From NCBI RefSeq assembly GCF_030646925.1, contig NZ_JAUSKL010000047.1, positions 1 through 55,942 of the forward strand: 55,942 nucleotides of DNA, written 5' to 3'. The notes beneath the pieces are model-generated. The model was not told where the DNA came from. It made no database searches and worked only from the letters and a program-made list of their open reading frames with translations. Position 1 is the stretch's first letter. Each line of letters starts with the position of its first letter. Source of the DNA: Candidatus Binatus sp. (GTDB lineage: Bacteria; Desulfobacterota; Binatia; Binatales; Binataceae). The translations under genes were made by a program, and so were the position numbers. Shown here piece after piece: positions 34,888 through 44,244 of this stretch.

Positions 34888-35724
34888 TCAAAGTTCGCGC
34901 TCGGCGCCGAGCGCCTTCTTTGTATAGTTGCGCGCCGCTTGGCGCGACTCGGCTTCGCCGATCGAACCTAGCAGCGCGTCACCGTCGGCAAACGAAGTAA
35001 TCCCGGCGCTCATCACTCGCGTCACCGCGTTGACGTGCTCCTTGGTGATGATGACGGGCACGGACGGCTTTGCCAGCAACTGCGCGGCTAGTTGATTGAC
35101 TTCGCGCTCGAGCTGGTCGGCGGGAACTACGCGGTTCAGAAAGCCGGCGGCCTTGGCCTCGGCGGGCGTGAATCGGCGGCACGTCATCACGAGTTCCTTG
35201 GTGAGCGCCGGACCGATCTCGCGCACCAATCGCGGGATTCCGCCCCATGCGAGCGGGACGCCGAGATCGATCTCCGGGATGAAGAACACCGCGTCGTCGG
35301 CCGCGACTCTGAGATCGCAGAGCGCCATCAGCACCAAGCCTCCGCCGACGGCGTAGCCCTGCACTTGCGCGATAGTGACCGCGTGCATCTGCTCGAGCGC
35401 GTCGGCCGCGCGAAGCCCGGACTGGCCGACCTCGCGCCGATAGAGCCAGCTATGGTCGGCGTTGACCGCGCCCATCGGCGAGTCGCGCAGATCGGCGCCC
35501 GCGGAGAATGCCCGCCCGGCGCCGCTAACGATCACGACGCGCAACTCGCGATGGCGGTCGAACCATCGCGCCGCCTCCGCCAATTCGAGCAGCATCGTCG
35601 CGCCGATCGCATTCAGGCGCTCAGGCCGATTCAGGATTAGGCGTCCAAGCGCGCCTTCCACTTCGACCTTGATCGTTTGAAACTCGCGGGTATCTTTTTC
35701 GGTCGCGCCAATTTGAGTTGCCAT
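34888..35724 (-). CDS. Enoyl-CoA hydratase/isomerase family protein
   Basis: A 278-residue crotonase. The oxyanion-hole segments are SGAGRAFSAGADLRD and VQGYAVGGGLVLMALCDLRV. The catalytic-Glu region reads FIPEIDLGVPLAWGGIPRLV, which keeps the second Glu position of hydratases. The start is ATG 35724 with GAGGAAA upstream; the frame is open 49 codons further without a good ribosome site. It probably acts in beta-oxidation or a related CoA pathway; the substrate is unknown. Confidence 0.88.
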   Translation of the reverse strand: MATQIGATEKDTREFQTIKVEVEGALGRLILNRPERLNAIGATMLLELAEAARWFDRHRELRVVIVSGAGRAFSAGADLRDSPMGAVNADHSWLYRREVGQSGLRAADALEQMHAVTIAQVQGYAVGGGLVLMALCDLRVAADDAVFFIPEIDLGVPLAWGGIPRLVREIGPALTKELVMTCRRFTPAEAKAAGFLNRVVPADQLEREVNQLAAQLLAKPSVPVIITKEHVNAVTRVMSAGITSFADGDALLGSIGEAESRQAARNYTKKALGAEREL

Positions 35725-35890
35725 GGGATTTCCTCTGCGAGCCGTCATTGTGCAGCCATGGTCCATTGTTAGTCGAACACGTTTCGTTTGACTAGCTGAT
35801 CGATCTCGCTCGAAGTCGTCGCAAAAGACAACTTGGTGCACGCGGCTGCCTGTGGTAAAGGATGCTGCCACGCGGATAACGGGGACTTCG

Positions 35891-38800
35891 ATGACAGAAC
35901 ATTTCTATCGTTTCACCGCGCCACGATCCTTTCTCTGTTTGCTCCTGGTGTTTGTTGGCCTGGCGATTGGGAGCTGCACGGGCGGTGGTTCCGATAGTCA
36001 GGGGAGCCGGTCCTCGACGCTGCGTCTCTGTCCGGCGCTGTTCAATCAAGGCGCTGAAGGTCGGTCGGCCGCCGCGACTCCACCTACCGTCCTGCTATCG
36101 AGTTGCGTCGCTGCGGCCAATCAGAACGTAACGATCGGGTCAGGTGCGGGACAATGCGGTCCGGCCGTCATCGTGGACAAAAGCTTTAGCGGCTCGAATG
36201 GGCTAGGAACGATCACGATCGGGTCGGGCGGCGTGCTCGGCTTTCCGACAACTATCAAAGCTCCGATGGAATTAGACACCACCGGGATCACTATCCAGAG
36301 CGGTGGAACTTTTGGGGTTGGAACTGCGCAATGCCCGGTCGATCCGATAGCAGGCGTGAATGCGCCAACCGTCACAGTTAATTTCACCGGCTCGTCAAAA
36401 GCTACCGGCAGCAATGGAATCGTCGTGCAGAGCGGCGGCACGCTGCAGTTGCACGGGTCGAAAGGAGCGCCGACGGCGGAACCGGGCAAGCCGAATGGAG
36501 TAAGTTGGACCTATTTGTCGGCACCTGCGGGTCCGGCCGCATACGGCGTTAACACGGGAACCCTCGAGCCGGTTACGGCACCCGCGACTGTTATACGTGT
36601 GCCGGGGCAGGTCGATTGGGCCAGCGGTGACTGGATTGCGGTAGGTACTACCACCTATGTGGCGGACGAGACGGAGTTCGTCGAGATAGCGGCGCCGCCG
36701 GTGTTCGACTCGACCACCAAGACCACCAGCATCACCCTGGCGGCGCTGACAGCGCTGCAGTTCTATCACTTCGGCGGAGCGGATCCGGGACCGGCCGCAG
36801 ATCCAGCCAAGCTGGGCCAGCCGTCGGCGAGTTACAGCGGCACGGCGACGACCAATTACGGCGTCGATGAGCGCGCGGAGGTCGCGTTGATCTCGCGCAC
36901 GGTCAAGCTGACCGCGACTACGCCGTCCGCCTCGAGCGGTGGCGTCCTGATCAATCCGCAACCGCCCTGCCTCCACTGCGGCGGCGAGATCGACGTGAAT
37001 GCCGGAGCAAAGGTCGCTATCCAGGGAATCGAAATCGAAAAATTCGGCAAGGGCGGAACGGCCGGCAGCTATCCGATCAATTTCATCGGACAGCCGGCTA
37101 GTGCGACATTCGATAGCAATAGCATTCACCACAGTTACAACCACGGGATCGTGCTAAGCGGCGCCAGCAACCTGACGATCCCGAACAATGTCGTGGCGAG
37201 GGCGGTCGGCCACTTGTTCTACCTGGTGAATGGCACCGAGAACGGCAACAACTTTGTCGGCAACGCGGGCCTGGGTGCGATGGCGAACACGTTTGTGGCG
37301 CCGAGCGATCTGAGTCTTTTTTGGGGCGGCGATAATCTTGCAGCGCATAACGGCTACGACGGCTATCAGATTCCTTATAGCGATCCGGCTAATGGCGCCG
37401 GTGGAGCGCCGGAAACTTCACCTGCGTGCGGCTTCTGGCTGAGCAACATCGCCAACAACCTAACCGGCAATTCGATTGGCGGGGTTCAAGGCGTCGGGAC
37501 CGGCTATCAGTACATCCCGTTCGTCAACAGCCAGCCGCAGGTAGGACCGTTTGGGACATTTCTGAACAATCGCGTGCATGCGGCATATCTTGGCCTGGGC
37601 ACCGCCGCGGGCGGCGCCAACAATCCGGGCGATTGGCGCGGCGACGCGCTGATTCCGGTTAAATGTACCGGCGGCTCGCCGGGTCAGATGTGTCCGGGGC
37701 CGCAGCAGGGGCAGCATTTAATTGCGACCTTCGAAGGTTTAACTGCGACTCGCAATCGACAGCTAGGCAGTTGGGTTCGTCCGGCATTTTACGTGTTCGA
37801 CAATGCGCGCTTCGCGGGCAATCGGGAGGGGCTGTCGATCGTTTCGGGCGGTGGGAGCGAAGGTGTCATCCCTGGCGGATGGGGCCTGGTGCTTAACTCA
37901 GTGTTCGCGGGGATTAGCCGGAACAATCCGGATCGATGGGGTCCTTGCCCGCAAAATAACGACCTCGGATGTATCAACGATGCCTTCGGCGGCAACGGTT
38001 ATCCGCCACCGAATTGGCCGATGTTCGGCTATATGTTCTACGACGGTCCGGCGCGGCTGGAGACGGTCCGCTTCGTCAATTTCATCGAAGATCAGACCAC
38101 CGGCATGACGATCTTCAAGCGGTTTCTTACCACTGCCGATTTTACCTTTCTAAGCAACGATCTGGCGACCAAAAAAACCCAGTACGAAGGGGACGCGTCG
38201 ATTGGCTGGATGCAATCGAACGTCAATGTGTACCCGCCGACGCAGTACAGCGAGGCGCTTACCTTCGAGAATGCGAGCTTCCGGCATCGGGTGTACACGG
38301 CAAGCGTCAATCAAGGCGCCTTTCTTGACGGTGACAAGTTTACCGTGGTGCTGGATTTCGACGGGAGTTTGTCGGGCTATAGCGTGATACCCGGCTCGTG
38401 TATGGCGGGTCCGACTTGCAAGAAGGCGGCAGTCTCGCTGAACAACCTGCCGTTTGTGGGGGTCGGGGGTTTCGACCTGTCGGACAAGCCGCTGGAGGTG
38501 GATTCGGTGAACGAATGCGACGCGACTGGGCCGCTCGACGCGCAGTTCGAAGGCCGCCCGACGGCGCTTATGAGTCCGCATGACTATGCCACGCTGGAAG
38601 CTAATGTTCTGACACCTGGCAATGGCTTCCTGCGTCAGGACAACATCACGCCGTGCCCGTGCGCTGGCAACAATACCGGCGTGACTTGCAATGGCAACAA
38701 AGCGATCACCAGCGACCCAGCTTCACCCAACTGCAACTGGCTCACGATCGAAAAGGATCAGGTCGATTTTCCCGGCGTCGTTCAACAGGACAACGAGTTC

Positions 38801-39739
38801 ATCTCGCCCGGAGAGAACCAGGGCGTCGTGAAAACTCCGGTTGCCTGTTCGAGCGATCATTCATGCGTCGCGCTGCAAGGCCGAAATCAGCAAGGCGTTT
38901 ACGAACCCAAGGTGATGAACGGGCTAGGCTACGGTTTCGACAAGGGCCAATACGCGCTGCCGAGTTTTCTGGATTTGGGCTTTGCCGATGCGGCAGCGAC
39001 GGGCGGCATTTCCGTCACCAATCCGTTCCAGGTGCGGATGGGACTTTGTTACAAGACTGCGGCGGGAACTGCGCCAACTTCGGCCAGCTCATTCACGGTC
39101 AAGGTGGGGCGCAAGTCGCTCGGTGCGACTAACACCGGGGCTCCGTTTGTGGCAAGCGGCGTCACTCTGTATCAGCAAATACCTTGTTTCAATCTCGATT
39201 TCACCGCCGGCCTCGCCCACGTGATGAGCAATTGCCCGAGCATCCCCAACGGCAGCGGTGGATTCACCCAGCAGACCGCGACTTTCAAGACGGTGGACGT
39301 TACCCCGGGCACGATCCCGGCGACGCTCGATCCAAGCACCGTTTACTACGACGAGAACGCCGGGATGCTATATCTCCTGATGCAGGAGACGCAGCCGGTG
39401 GCCCATGGTCCGTCGCCGCTGGGAGCTTGTCCCGGCGCAATTGGATGCGACGATGAGGAGACCTTCTACTCATGTCCGGCCGGCGGATGCCTGCTCTATA
39501 CGATCCAGGCCGACAGCACTTATAAGCCAGTGGGAGCGATGGCATGCGATCCTTATGACCCGGCGCTGGGGACCAACTCATTCAGCCTGCCGGGTTACGC
39601 ACTTCCATATCCATCGGGGCTGAACACGCTGGCTTACTTATCCAATGGCAAGCCGGTTAGCTTGAGCAAGGGGACCGATCCACAATTTTCCTCGTTTCCA
39701 AATATTGTGGATAACAACCCATCGCTGGTGTGCAAATGA
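35891..39739 (+). CDS. Giant beta-helix lipoprotein with G8/CEMIP-like region
   Basis: A 1282-residue lipoprotein. The signal peptide (FLCLLLVFVGLAIGSC) ends in a lipobox with Cys at residue 28, followed by a Gly/Ser tether. Residues about 70-500 read as a right-handed parallel beta-helix. The run VDWASGDWIAVG, VALISRTVKLTAT, VAIQGIEIEKFG, SYPINFIG and IHHSYNHGIVLSGA resembles G8-domain/CEMIP-like proteins (hyaluronan-binding or -degrading in animals). The C-terminal half has many Cys pairs (CPCAGNNTGVTC, CSSDHSCVALQG) and no clear family. It is probably on the cell surface. The ATG at 35891 fits the signal peptide; an upstream start at 35852 would spoil it. No catalytic function is assigned. 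Confidence 0.75.
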   Translation: MTEHFYRFTAPRSFLCLLLVFVGLAIGSCTGGGSDSQGSRSSTLRLCPALFNQGAEGRSAAATPPTVLLSSCVAAANQNVTIGSGAGQCGPAVIVDKSFSGSNGLGTITIGSGGVLGFPTTIKAPMELDTTGITIQSGGTFGVGTAQCPVDPIAGVNAPTVTVNFTGSSKATGSNGIVVQSGGTLQLHGSKGAPTAEPGKPNGVSWTYLSAPAGPAAYGVNTGTLEPVTAPATVIRVPGQVDWASGDWIAVGTTTYVADETEFVEIAAPPVFDSTTKTTSITLAALTALQFYHFGGADPGPAADPAKLGQPSASYSGTATTNYGVDERAEVALISRTVKLTATTPSASSGGVLINPQPPCLHCGGEIDVNAGAKVAIQGIEIEKFGKGGTAGSYPINFIGQPASATFDSNSIHHSYNHGIVLSGASNLTIPNNVVARAVGHLFYLVNGTENGNNFVGNAGLGAMANTFVAPSDLSLFWGGDNLAAHNGYDGYQIPYSDPANGAGGAPETSPACGFWLSNIANNLTGNSIGGVQGVGTGYQYIPFVNSQPQVGPFGTFLNNRVHAAYLGLGTAAGGANNPGDWRGDALIPVKCTGGSPGQMCPGPQQGQHLIATFEGLTATRNRQLGSWVRPAFYVFDNARFAGNREGLSIVSGGGSEGVIPGGWGLVLNSVFAGISRNNPDRWGPCPQNNDLGCINDAFGGNGYPPPNWPMFGYMFYDGPARLETVRFVNFIEDQTTGMTIFKRFLTTADFTFLSNDLATKKTQYEGDASIGWMQSNVNVYPPTQYSEALTFENASFRHRVYTASVNQGAFLDGDKFTVVLDFDGSLSGYSVIPGSCMAGPTCKKAAVSLNNLPFVGVGGFDLSDKPLEVDSVNECDATGPLDAQFEGRPTALMSPHDYATLEANVLTPGNGFLRQDNITPCPCAGNNTGVTCNGNKAITSDPASPNCNWLTIEKDQVDFPGVVQQDNEFISPGENQGVVKTPVACSSDHSCVALQGRNQQGVYEPKVMNGLGYGFDKGQYALPSFLDLGFADAAATGGISVTNPFQVRMGLCYKTAAGTAPTSASSFTVKVGRKSLGATNTGAPFVASGVTLYQQIPCFNLDFTAGLAHVMSNCPSIPNGSGGFTQQTATFKTVDVTPGTIPATLDPSTVYYDENAGMLYLLMQETQPVAHGPSPLGACPGAIGCDDEETFYSCPAGGCLLYTIQADSTYKPVGAMACDPYDPALGTNSFSLPGYALPYPSGLNTLAYLSNGKPVSLSKGTDPQFSSFPNIVDNNPSLVCK

Positions 39740-39967
39740 AGGTTTGTGATGGATCCGTTCCTTTGATTTGAGCCTGGCATGCAGCGCGCGCCGCAGGGCC
39801 GCGGTTTCATTACCTCGCAAGTAATTGATGCCGACGGTTCGCACGGCGCAAAGTTGCGGCTAACAAGACGTGACCTTGCAGGAGTTGCATATCGAGGCAT
39901 TCTATCCGGCGGACGCGGAGACTGAATCGATGTCGTTCTACGATTAATTAATCTTGCCTATAAATGA

Positions 39968-39992
39968 GCGGGGCGATCGATGACCGCCCCGC
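39968..39992 (-). terminator. Hairpin after the esterase gene
   Basis: A perfect 8-bp stem GCGGGGCG/CGCCCCGC with a 9-nt loop lies 37 bp beyond the stop of the minus-strand esterase gene. The T-run on that strand is weak, so it may be a Rho-independent terminator of low efficiency. The rest of 39740-40028 holds no supportable gene; a short plus-strand tail (ELHIEAFYPADAETESM) may be a gene remnant. Confidence 0.5.
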
Positions 39993-40028
39993 ACCTTGAT
40001 CGTTCTCAGCACCTGACGCGGCGAGCAA

Positions 40029-40922
40029 TCAGAGCGTCTTGCGCAAAAATGCAAACATCCGCGATTGCGCCTCTCGGCATCCGCTGAGATTGTCCATCTG
40101 GAGAAAGCCGTGCGGCATGTCCTCGATGATGTGCAGCTCGTGGCGGATGTCGGCGCGCTTCAGCGCGTCCGCGATCGTGTTCGATTCCGGCAGCAGCTCG
40201 TCGGCCGTGCCGCACACGACGAAACACGGCGGCATCGCGCCTGCCTTGACGGCCTTGATCGGGCTGATGCGCGGGTTGTCGAGATTCGCCGGATAGCCGG
40301 CGGCGCCGGCATACGCCTTGGCCATCCCTTCGATCGCGGTCGGGTCGGCGGAGCGCTTGATCACCGCCGGAAAATCGAACACGCCGTAAATCAAGACCGC
40401 CGCTTTCGGCTTGGAGCCGCTGTAAGTTTCCGCTGCGAGCGAGGTAACCGTTGCCGCAGTGAGATTGCCGCCGGCCGAATCACCGCCCACCGCAAGCCGC
40501 GACGCGTCGCCGTTCCATCGCTGCGCATTCTCGCCCGCCCACTTCACCGCGAAGATGCAATCGTCGAGCGGCGCCGGGAACGGATGCTCCGGCGCAAGCC
40601 GGTAATCGACGTTGATCGTGAGAAAGCCGGCCTCCGCGAATTGCATCCCGAGCTTGCGATGAGTCTTTGGACTGCCCGCGACCCATCCGCCGCCGTGAAG
40701 ATACACGACCACCGGATGCGGTCCGCTGCCTTTCGGCACCGCTACGTCGGCCTTAAGCCCCGGACGGATCTCGACGTCATCATGAATCGCGCCGATCGCC
40801 GGCAGATTCTGATTCATCATCGGTGCGAAACTTTCGAGCGCCCCTCGCAGTCCCATCGGGTCCATCGGCAAGGGAGTCTTGGCGAGCATGTCGAGAAATT
40901 GGCGTTCCTGTTCAGTCAGCAT
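40029..40922 (-). CDS. Alpha/beta hydrolase, HSL-type esterase
   Basis: A 297-residue soluble carboxylesterase of the hormone-sensitive-lipase family. The oxyanion loop is VVYLHGGGWVAGS, the nucleophile elbow GGDSAGGNL, the acid residue lies near CGTADELLPES, and the catalytic His is in DMPHGFLQM. The YRLAPEHPFPAPLDD segment is typical of the family. It cleaves short acyl esters in general. The length is normal. No operon partner. Confidence 0.9.
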   Translation of the reverse strand: MLTEQERQFLDMLAKTPLPMDPMGLRGALESFAPMMNQNLPAIGAIHDDVEIRPGLKADVAVPKGSGPHPVVVYLHGGGWVAGSPKTHRKLGMQFAEAGFLTINVDYRLAPEHPFPAPLDDCIFAVKWAGENAQRWNGDASRLAVGGDSAGGNLTAATVTSLAAETYSGSKPKAAVLIYGVFDFPAVIKRSADPTAIEGMAKAYAGAAGYPANLDNPRISPIKAVKAGAMPPCFVVCGTADELLPESNTIADALKRADIRHELHIIEDMPHGFLQMDNLSGCREAQSRMFAFLRKTL

Positions 40923-41096
40923 AACGACCTCCGCGCGCGTAGTTGATCACCTCTACGCCGCCCGCGGCGATTAAATCAAGCCGATTTGCGCCCGCGGCTT
41001 GGCCAGGATCGCGGCGCTTGAGGTAGCATCCGATGACACGCGGCGTCCGTGCTCGCTCAACGTTAGCGGGGTGCCTGGACCCTCGCACAGGTGATC

Positions 41097-42089
41097 ATGC
41101 TTACTCTCCACAGCTCGACCAGTCAGAAAGAAATCATCGCCGACCTCACCGCCGCGACCATGCCCGACGACGCGATATGGATCGACATGCTGAGTCCCGA
41201 TGCGGCCGAGACGAGCTTTGTCGAACGCGCGACCGGATTGCACGTGCCGACGCTCGACGAACTGAGCGAGATCGAAAGTTCGAGCCGGCTTTTCAGCGAA
41301 GCCGGGGCGCTCTATCTCAGCACGCCGATCGTATTCCGCGCCGACGCCAACGATCCGCGCACCACGCCGGTCGGGTTCGTGCTGACGCGCGAGCGGTTGA
41401 TCACGGTGCGGTTCCAGGCGCTGACGGCCTTGAGCACCTACGTCGAGCATTCGGCGAAAGCCACCGCCGCGAGCCGCACCAGCACGATGATCTTCGTCGG
41501 CCTGCTCGACGCGATCGTCGATCGGATGGCCGACGTGCTGGAGCTGGTGGCGGCGGCGCTCGACAGCGTAGCTCAGCGGATTTTTCGCAACGAAGTCAGC
41601 ACGGCGACCAGCAATCATTCGCCGTCGCGCGAAGGTGCGAGCCTCCGCGAAATCCTGCGCCGGATCGGACGCAACGCCGATCTCACTTCCAAGATTCGCG
41701 ACAGCCTGCTCGGGATCGGGCGAATCGCGCCGTATGTGATGGGCGCCGGCGCCGACTGGATTCCCGCCGAAGCAAGCCAGCGGCTCCGCACGATTCGGCG
41801 CGACGTCGCCTCGCTCAGCGACTACGACGGTCATCTCAACAACAAGGTGCAGTTGCTGCTCGACGCCACCCTGGGGCTGATCAACATCGAGCAGAACAAC
41901 ATCATCAAGGTGCTCACGGTCGTGTCGGTGGTGGGAGTGCCGCCGACGTTAGTCGCGAGCATCTACGGGATGAACTTCAAGTTCATCCCTGAATATGGCT
42001 GGTCGTGGGGATATCCGTATGGGCTGGCGCTGATCGCGCTGAGCGCGATCGTCCCGTTGATATGGTTCAAGGTCCGCGGCTGGCTGTGA
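41097..42089 (+). CDS. corA: CorA-family Mg2+/divalent cation channel
   Basis: About 330 residues. The N-terminal cytosolic alpha/beta domain (IWIDMLSPDAAETSFV) is followed by long helices and two C-terminal TM segments with the selectivity motif GMN (ASIYGMNFKFIPEYGWSWGY). It would form a homopentameric inner-membrane channel for Mg2+ or Co2+. The start is ATG 41097; a GTG two codons earlier is possible. A stand-alone gene. Confidence 0.92.
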   Translation: MLTLHSSTSQKEIIADLTAATMPDDAIWIDMLSPDAAETSFVERATGLHVPTLDELSEIESSSRLFSEAGALYLSTPIVFRADANDPRTTPVGFVLTRERLITVRFQALTALSTYVEHSAKATAASRTSTMIFVGLLDAIVDRMADVLELVAAALDSVAQRIFRNEVSTATSNHSPSREGASLREILRRIGRNADLTSKIRDSLLGIGRIAPYVMGAGADWIPAEASQRLRTIRRDVASLSDYDGHLNNKVQLLLDATLGLINIEQNNIIKVLTVVSVVGVPPTLVASIYGMNFKFIPEYGWSWGYPYGLALIALSAIVPLIWFKVRGWL

Positions 42090-42168
42090 GAGATCATTTT
42101 GCCTTGGCCGCAGCAGTCAGTACACCGGCGTCACCATCACTGACCGCATTTCCATCGAGCTAGCTGGC

Positions 42169-42213
42169 TTGACAAGCGCGGGGGGATTAACGATATTGAG
42201 AATTATTCTCAAT
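42169..42213 (+). promoter_or_regulatory. Sigma-70 promoter with overlapping Fur box
   Basis: TTGACA (42169-42174) and GATATT (42192-42197) are 17 bp apart. A perfect 19-bp palindrome, ATTGAGAAT-T-ATTCTCAAT, lies at 42195-42213, on the -10 and start site. It matches the 7-1-7 Fur consensus (TGAtAATnATTaTCA) in form. Binding of Fe-Fur there would block the promoter of the outer-membrane protein gene that follows. Confidence 0.8.
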
Positions 42214-42243
42214 TACGAATTGCCAGCCGGGTCGAAAAACAGA

Positions 42244-43104
42244 ATGCCCTCAATCGTGCGTGCTCCAACGATGAAATGGCCGCTGCTTATCGCGGCGATG
42301 CTGATCCTGACCGCTGCCCGCAATGCCGCGGCGCAGGTCGACCCGTGGGAGTTCGAAGTTTACCCGTATCGGACGCTCGGTCGCGGGATGGTCGAGCTCG
42401 AGACCGACAACGCGGTCGTCGCCAACGGCCACAGCCAGCCCGATAACGGCACCGCGCCGGGTGCGACGAAGAGCCAGGACTATTGGTACAACCAGTACGA
42501 GCTGACGTATGGGCTGACGGATCGAATCGAGGCAGCGGCCTACGTCAATGTCGGATTGGGCTCCGGCCAGGGACTCAAATACGCCGGCTCGAAGTATCGC
42601 TTGCGCGGCAGGTTCTTCGACGAAGGCGTGCTGCCGGTGAATCTCGGCTGGTACATCGAGCTCGAATGGCATCAATTGCAATTCGACGAGAGCGAGCTCG
42701 AGCTGGAACTGCGCCCGATCATCGAGAAGGATATCGGCCGCTTCTCGTTCGTCGCCAATCCCAAGTTCGAGAAACCAATTTTTACCGGCCCCGAAAAAAA
42801 CAAGGGCTTCGAGTTCGGCTACGCCTGCGGCGCCTACTATCGCTGGATGCGGCGGATTTCTCCCGGCGTCGAATTTTACGGCGGAATCGGGCATATCGAC
42901 GATAGCGATCCGATCGCCGAGCAGCAGCACTACATCTTTCCGGTGGTGTGGGGCGAGTTGCCGCGCGGAATCGAGTACAGCGTCGGTCCGGGCTTCGGAT
43001 TGACGCCGGGCTCCGATCACGTGCTGATCAAAATCAACTTCGCGCTCGAGCGCTTCGTCGGCGCGCTATTCGGACCCCCGGCGGAGAACGGATGGTTCTT
43101 CTAG
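42244..43104 (+). CDS. Putative Fur-regulated outer-membrane beta-barrel protein
   Basis: A 286-residue exported protein. The signal peptide (MKWPLLIAAMLILTAARNAAAQ) cleaves after AAA. The mature part has alternating aromatic strands and turn residues (FEVYPYRTLG, YNQYELTYGLTDRIEAAAYV, FEFGYACGAYYRWM, FYGGIGHIDD) and ends in aromatic residues (GWFF), as barrels do. Function is unknown. Its promoter carries a Fur box, so a role in iron-limited growth is likely. An ATG at 42271 is an equally good start. No TonB plug domain, so not a siderophore receptor. Confidence 0.65.
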   Translation: MPSIVRAPTMKWPLLIAAMLILTAARNAAAQVDPWEFEVYPYRTLGRGMVELETDNAVVANGHSQPDNGTAPGATKSQDYWYNQYELTYGLTDRIEAAAYVNVGLGSGQGLKYAGSKYRLRGRFFDEGVLPVNLGWYIELEWHQLQFDESELELELRPIIEKDIGRFSFVANPKFEKPIFTGPEKNKGFEFGYACGAYYRWMRRISPGVEFYGGIGHIDDSDPIAEQQHYIFPVVWGELPRGIEYSVGPGFGLTPGSDHVLIKINFALERFVGALFGPPAENGWFF

Positions 43105-43131
43105 CTTTGCAGAAGCTGCCAGAAAACGCGG

Positions 43132-44106
43132 TTAAATCAGGCTCAATTGGCGCGGCGGGTCCGCATGGATCGGCGGTTGCGGACCGTCGGGTTCGTGCGT
43201 GATCGGAAATCCGTAGCGGCGCCGAATCCGATCGAAAATCCTGCGCATCCGATCGTCGTACGCCTGCGGTACGTACTCGGCGTGGCCGTAAAACATGTCG
43301 ACACGATCCGCCAGATGCGGGAATCGCTCCTTGACGAACGGGAGAAATCGGCGCGCCGCCGCCGGCTTCAGAAATAGCGGACGCCACCAGACGGCGCTTG
43401 CGCCCGCCTTTTGCGCGGCGCGGATAACGTTTTCGATTCCGGCGGGATCGTCGCTGATAGCAGGAATCACCGGCATCATCAGCAGGTTGCATCGGATATT
43501 CGCGCGCGACAGCTCAAACAGCGCGCGGAGCCGCAATCCGGGCCGCGGCGCGCGCGGCTCCAGGACGCGCTGCAGCTTGCGATCGAGCGTGATCAGCGAA
43601 AAATTCACCGACAGTTTCGAGCGCCGATTGATCTTTTTCAGCAACTCCAGGTCGCGCGTGATGAGGCCCGATTTGGTCGTGATCGAGAGATTGAGGCCCG
43701 GCAGTTGCGCGAACACCTCGAGCATCGAGCGCGTGAGCCCGTACTTGCGCTCGGCCGGTTGATACGGATCGGTCGCGGTGCCGATTGCGATCGCGTCGGT
43801 GCCGATTGGCGTCCGCGAAAGCGTGCGCCCGAGCACTTCGGCCGCCATCCGCTTGACGAAGATGCGCCGCTCGAAGTCCATCGGATCGCGCAGTTCGAGG
43901 AATTCGTGGGTGTAGCGCGCGTAACAATAGACGCATCCGAACTCGCAGCCGCGATACGGGTTGATCGTCCAGCGGAACGGCATCCGCGGACTGTCGCATC
44001 GATTGAGGATGGTGCGGACGGGCATCTCGACGAACTCGACGTCCCGGATCCGGGGCAAATCCGCGGCGGGAGGCGAATAGAGCGGCAGTCTGGCGGCGGT
44101 GTTCAT
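43132..44106 (-). CDS. Radical SAM protein (SplB-like / PA0069 family)
   Basis: A 324-residue protein with the radical SAM cluster motif in NPYRGCEFGCVYCYARYTHE (CxxxCxxC) and conserved flanks GTATDPYQPAERKYGLTR and NFSLITLDRKLQRVLEPRAP. These flanks mark the PA0069/YplB-type family related to spore photoproduct lyase; the reaction is unknown. It ends in a Pro-rich tail. A stand-alone gene convergent with the Fur-box gene. Confidence 0.85.
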   Translation of the reverse strand: MNTAARLPLYSPPAADLPRIRDVEFVEMPVRTILNRCDSPRMPFRWTINPYRGCEFGCVYCYARYTHEFLELRDPMDFERRIFVKRMAAEVLGRTLSRTPIGTDAIAIGTATDPYQPAERKYGLTRSMLEVFAQLPGLNLSITTKSGLITRDLELLKKINRRSKLSVNFSLITLDRKLQRVLEPRAPRPGLRLRALFELSRANIRCNLLMMPVIPAISDDPAGIENVIRAAQKAGASAVWWRPLFLKPAAARRFLPFVKERFPHLADRVDMFYGHAEYVPQAYDDRMRRIFDRIRRRYGFPITHEPDGPQPPIHADPPRQLSLI

Positions 44107-44244
44107 GACGGCAGCCTCGTCATCTTCGCTTTTTCTTCGCGCTCTGTCAATCGCGCATCATATCGCCTTGAGCGGCTTGGGGTCGCCTCGACGAATCAGG
44201 CGGTGTACATCAGGGCTTGACCGGACGACCCGGAGGGATTTGCG

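Noticed and set aside
40971-41834. Minus-strand 287-residue ORF over corA
   Set aside because: Shadow of CorA, whose GMN motif is clear on the plus strand.
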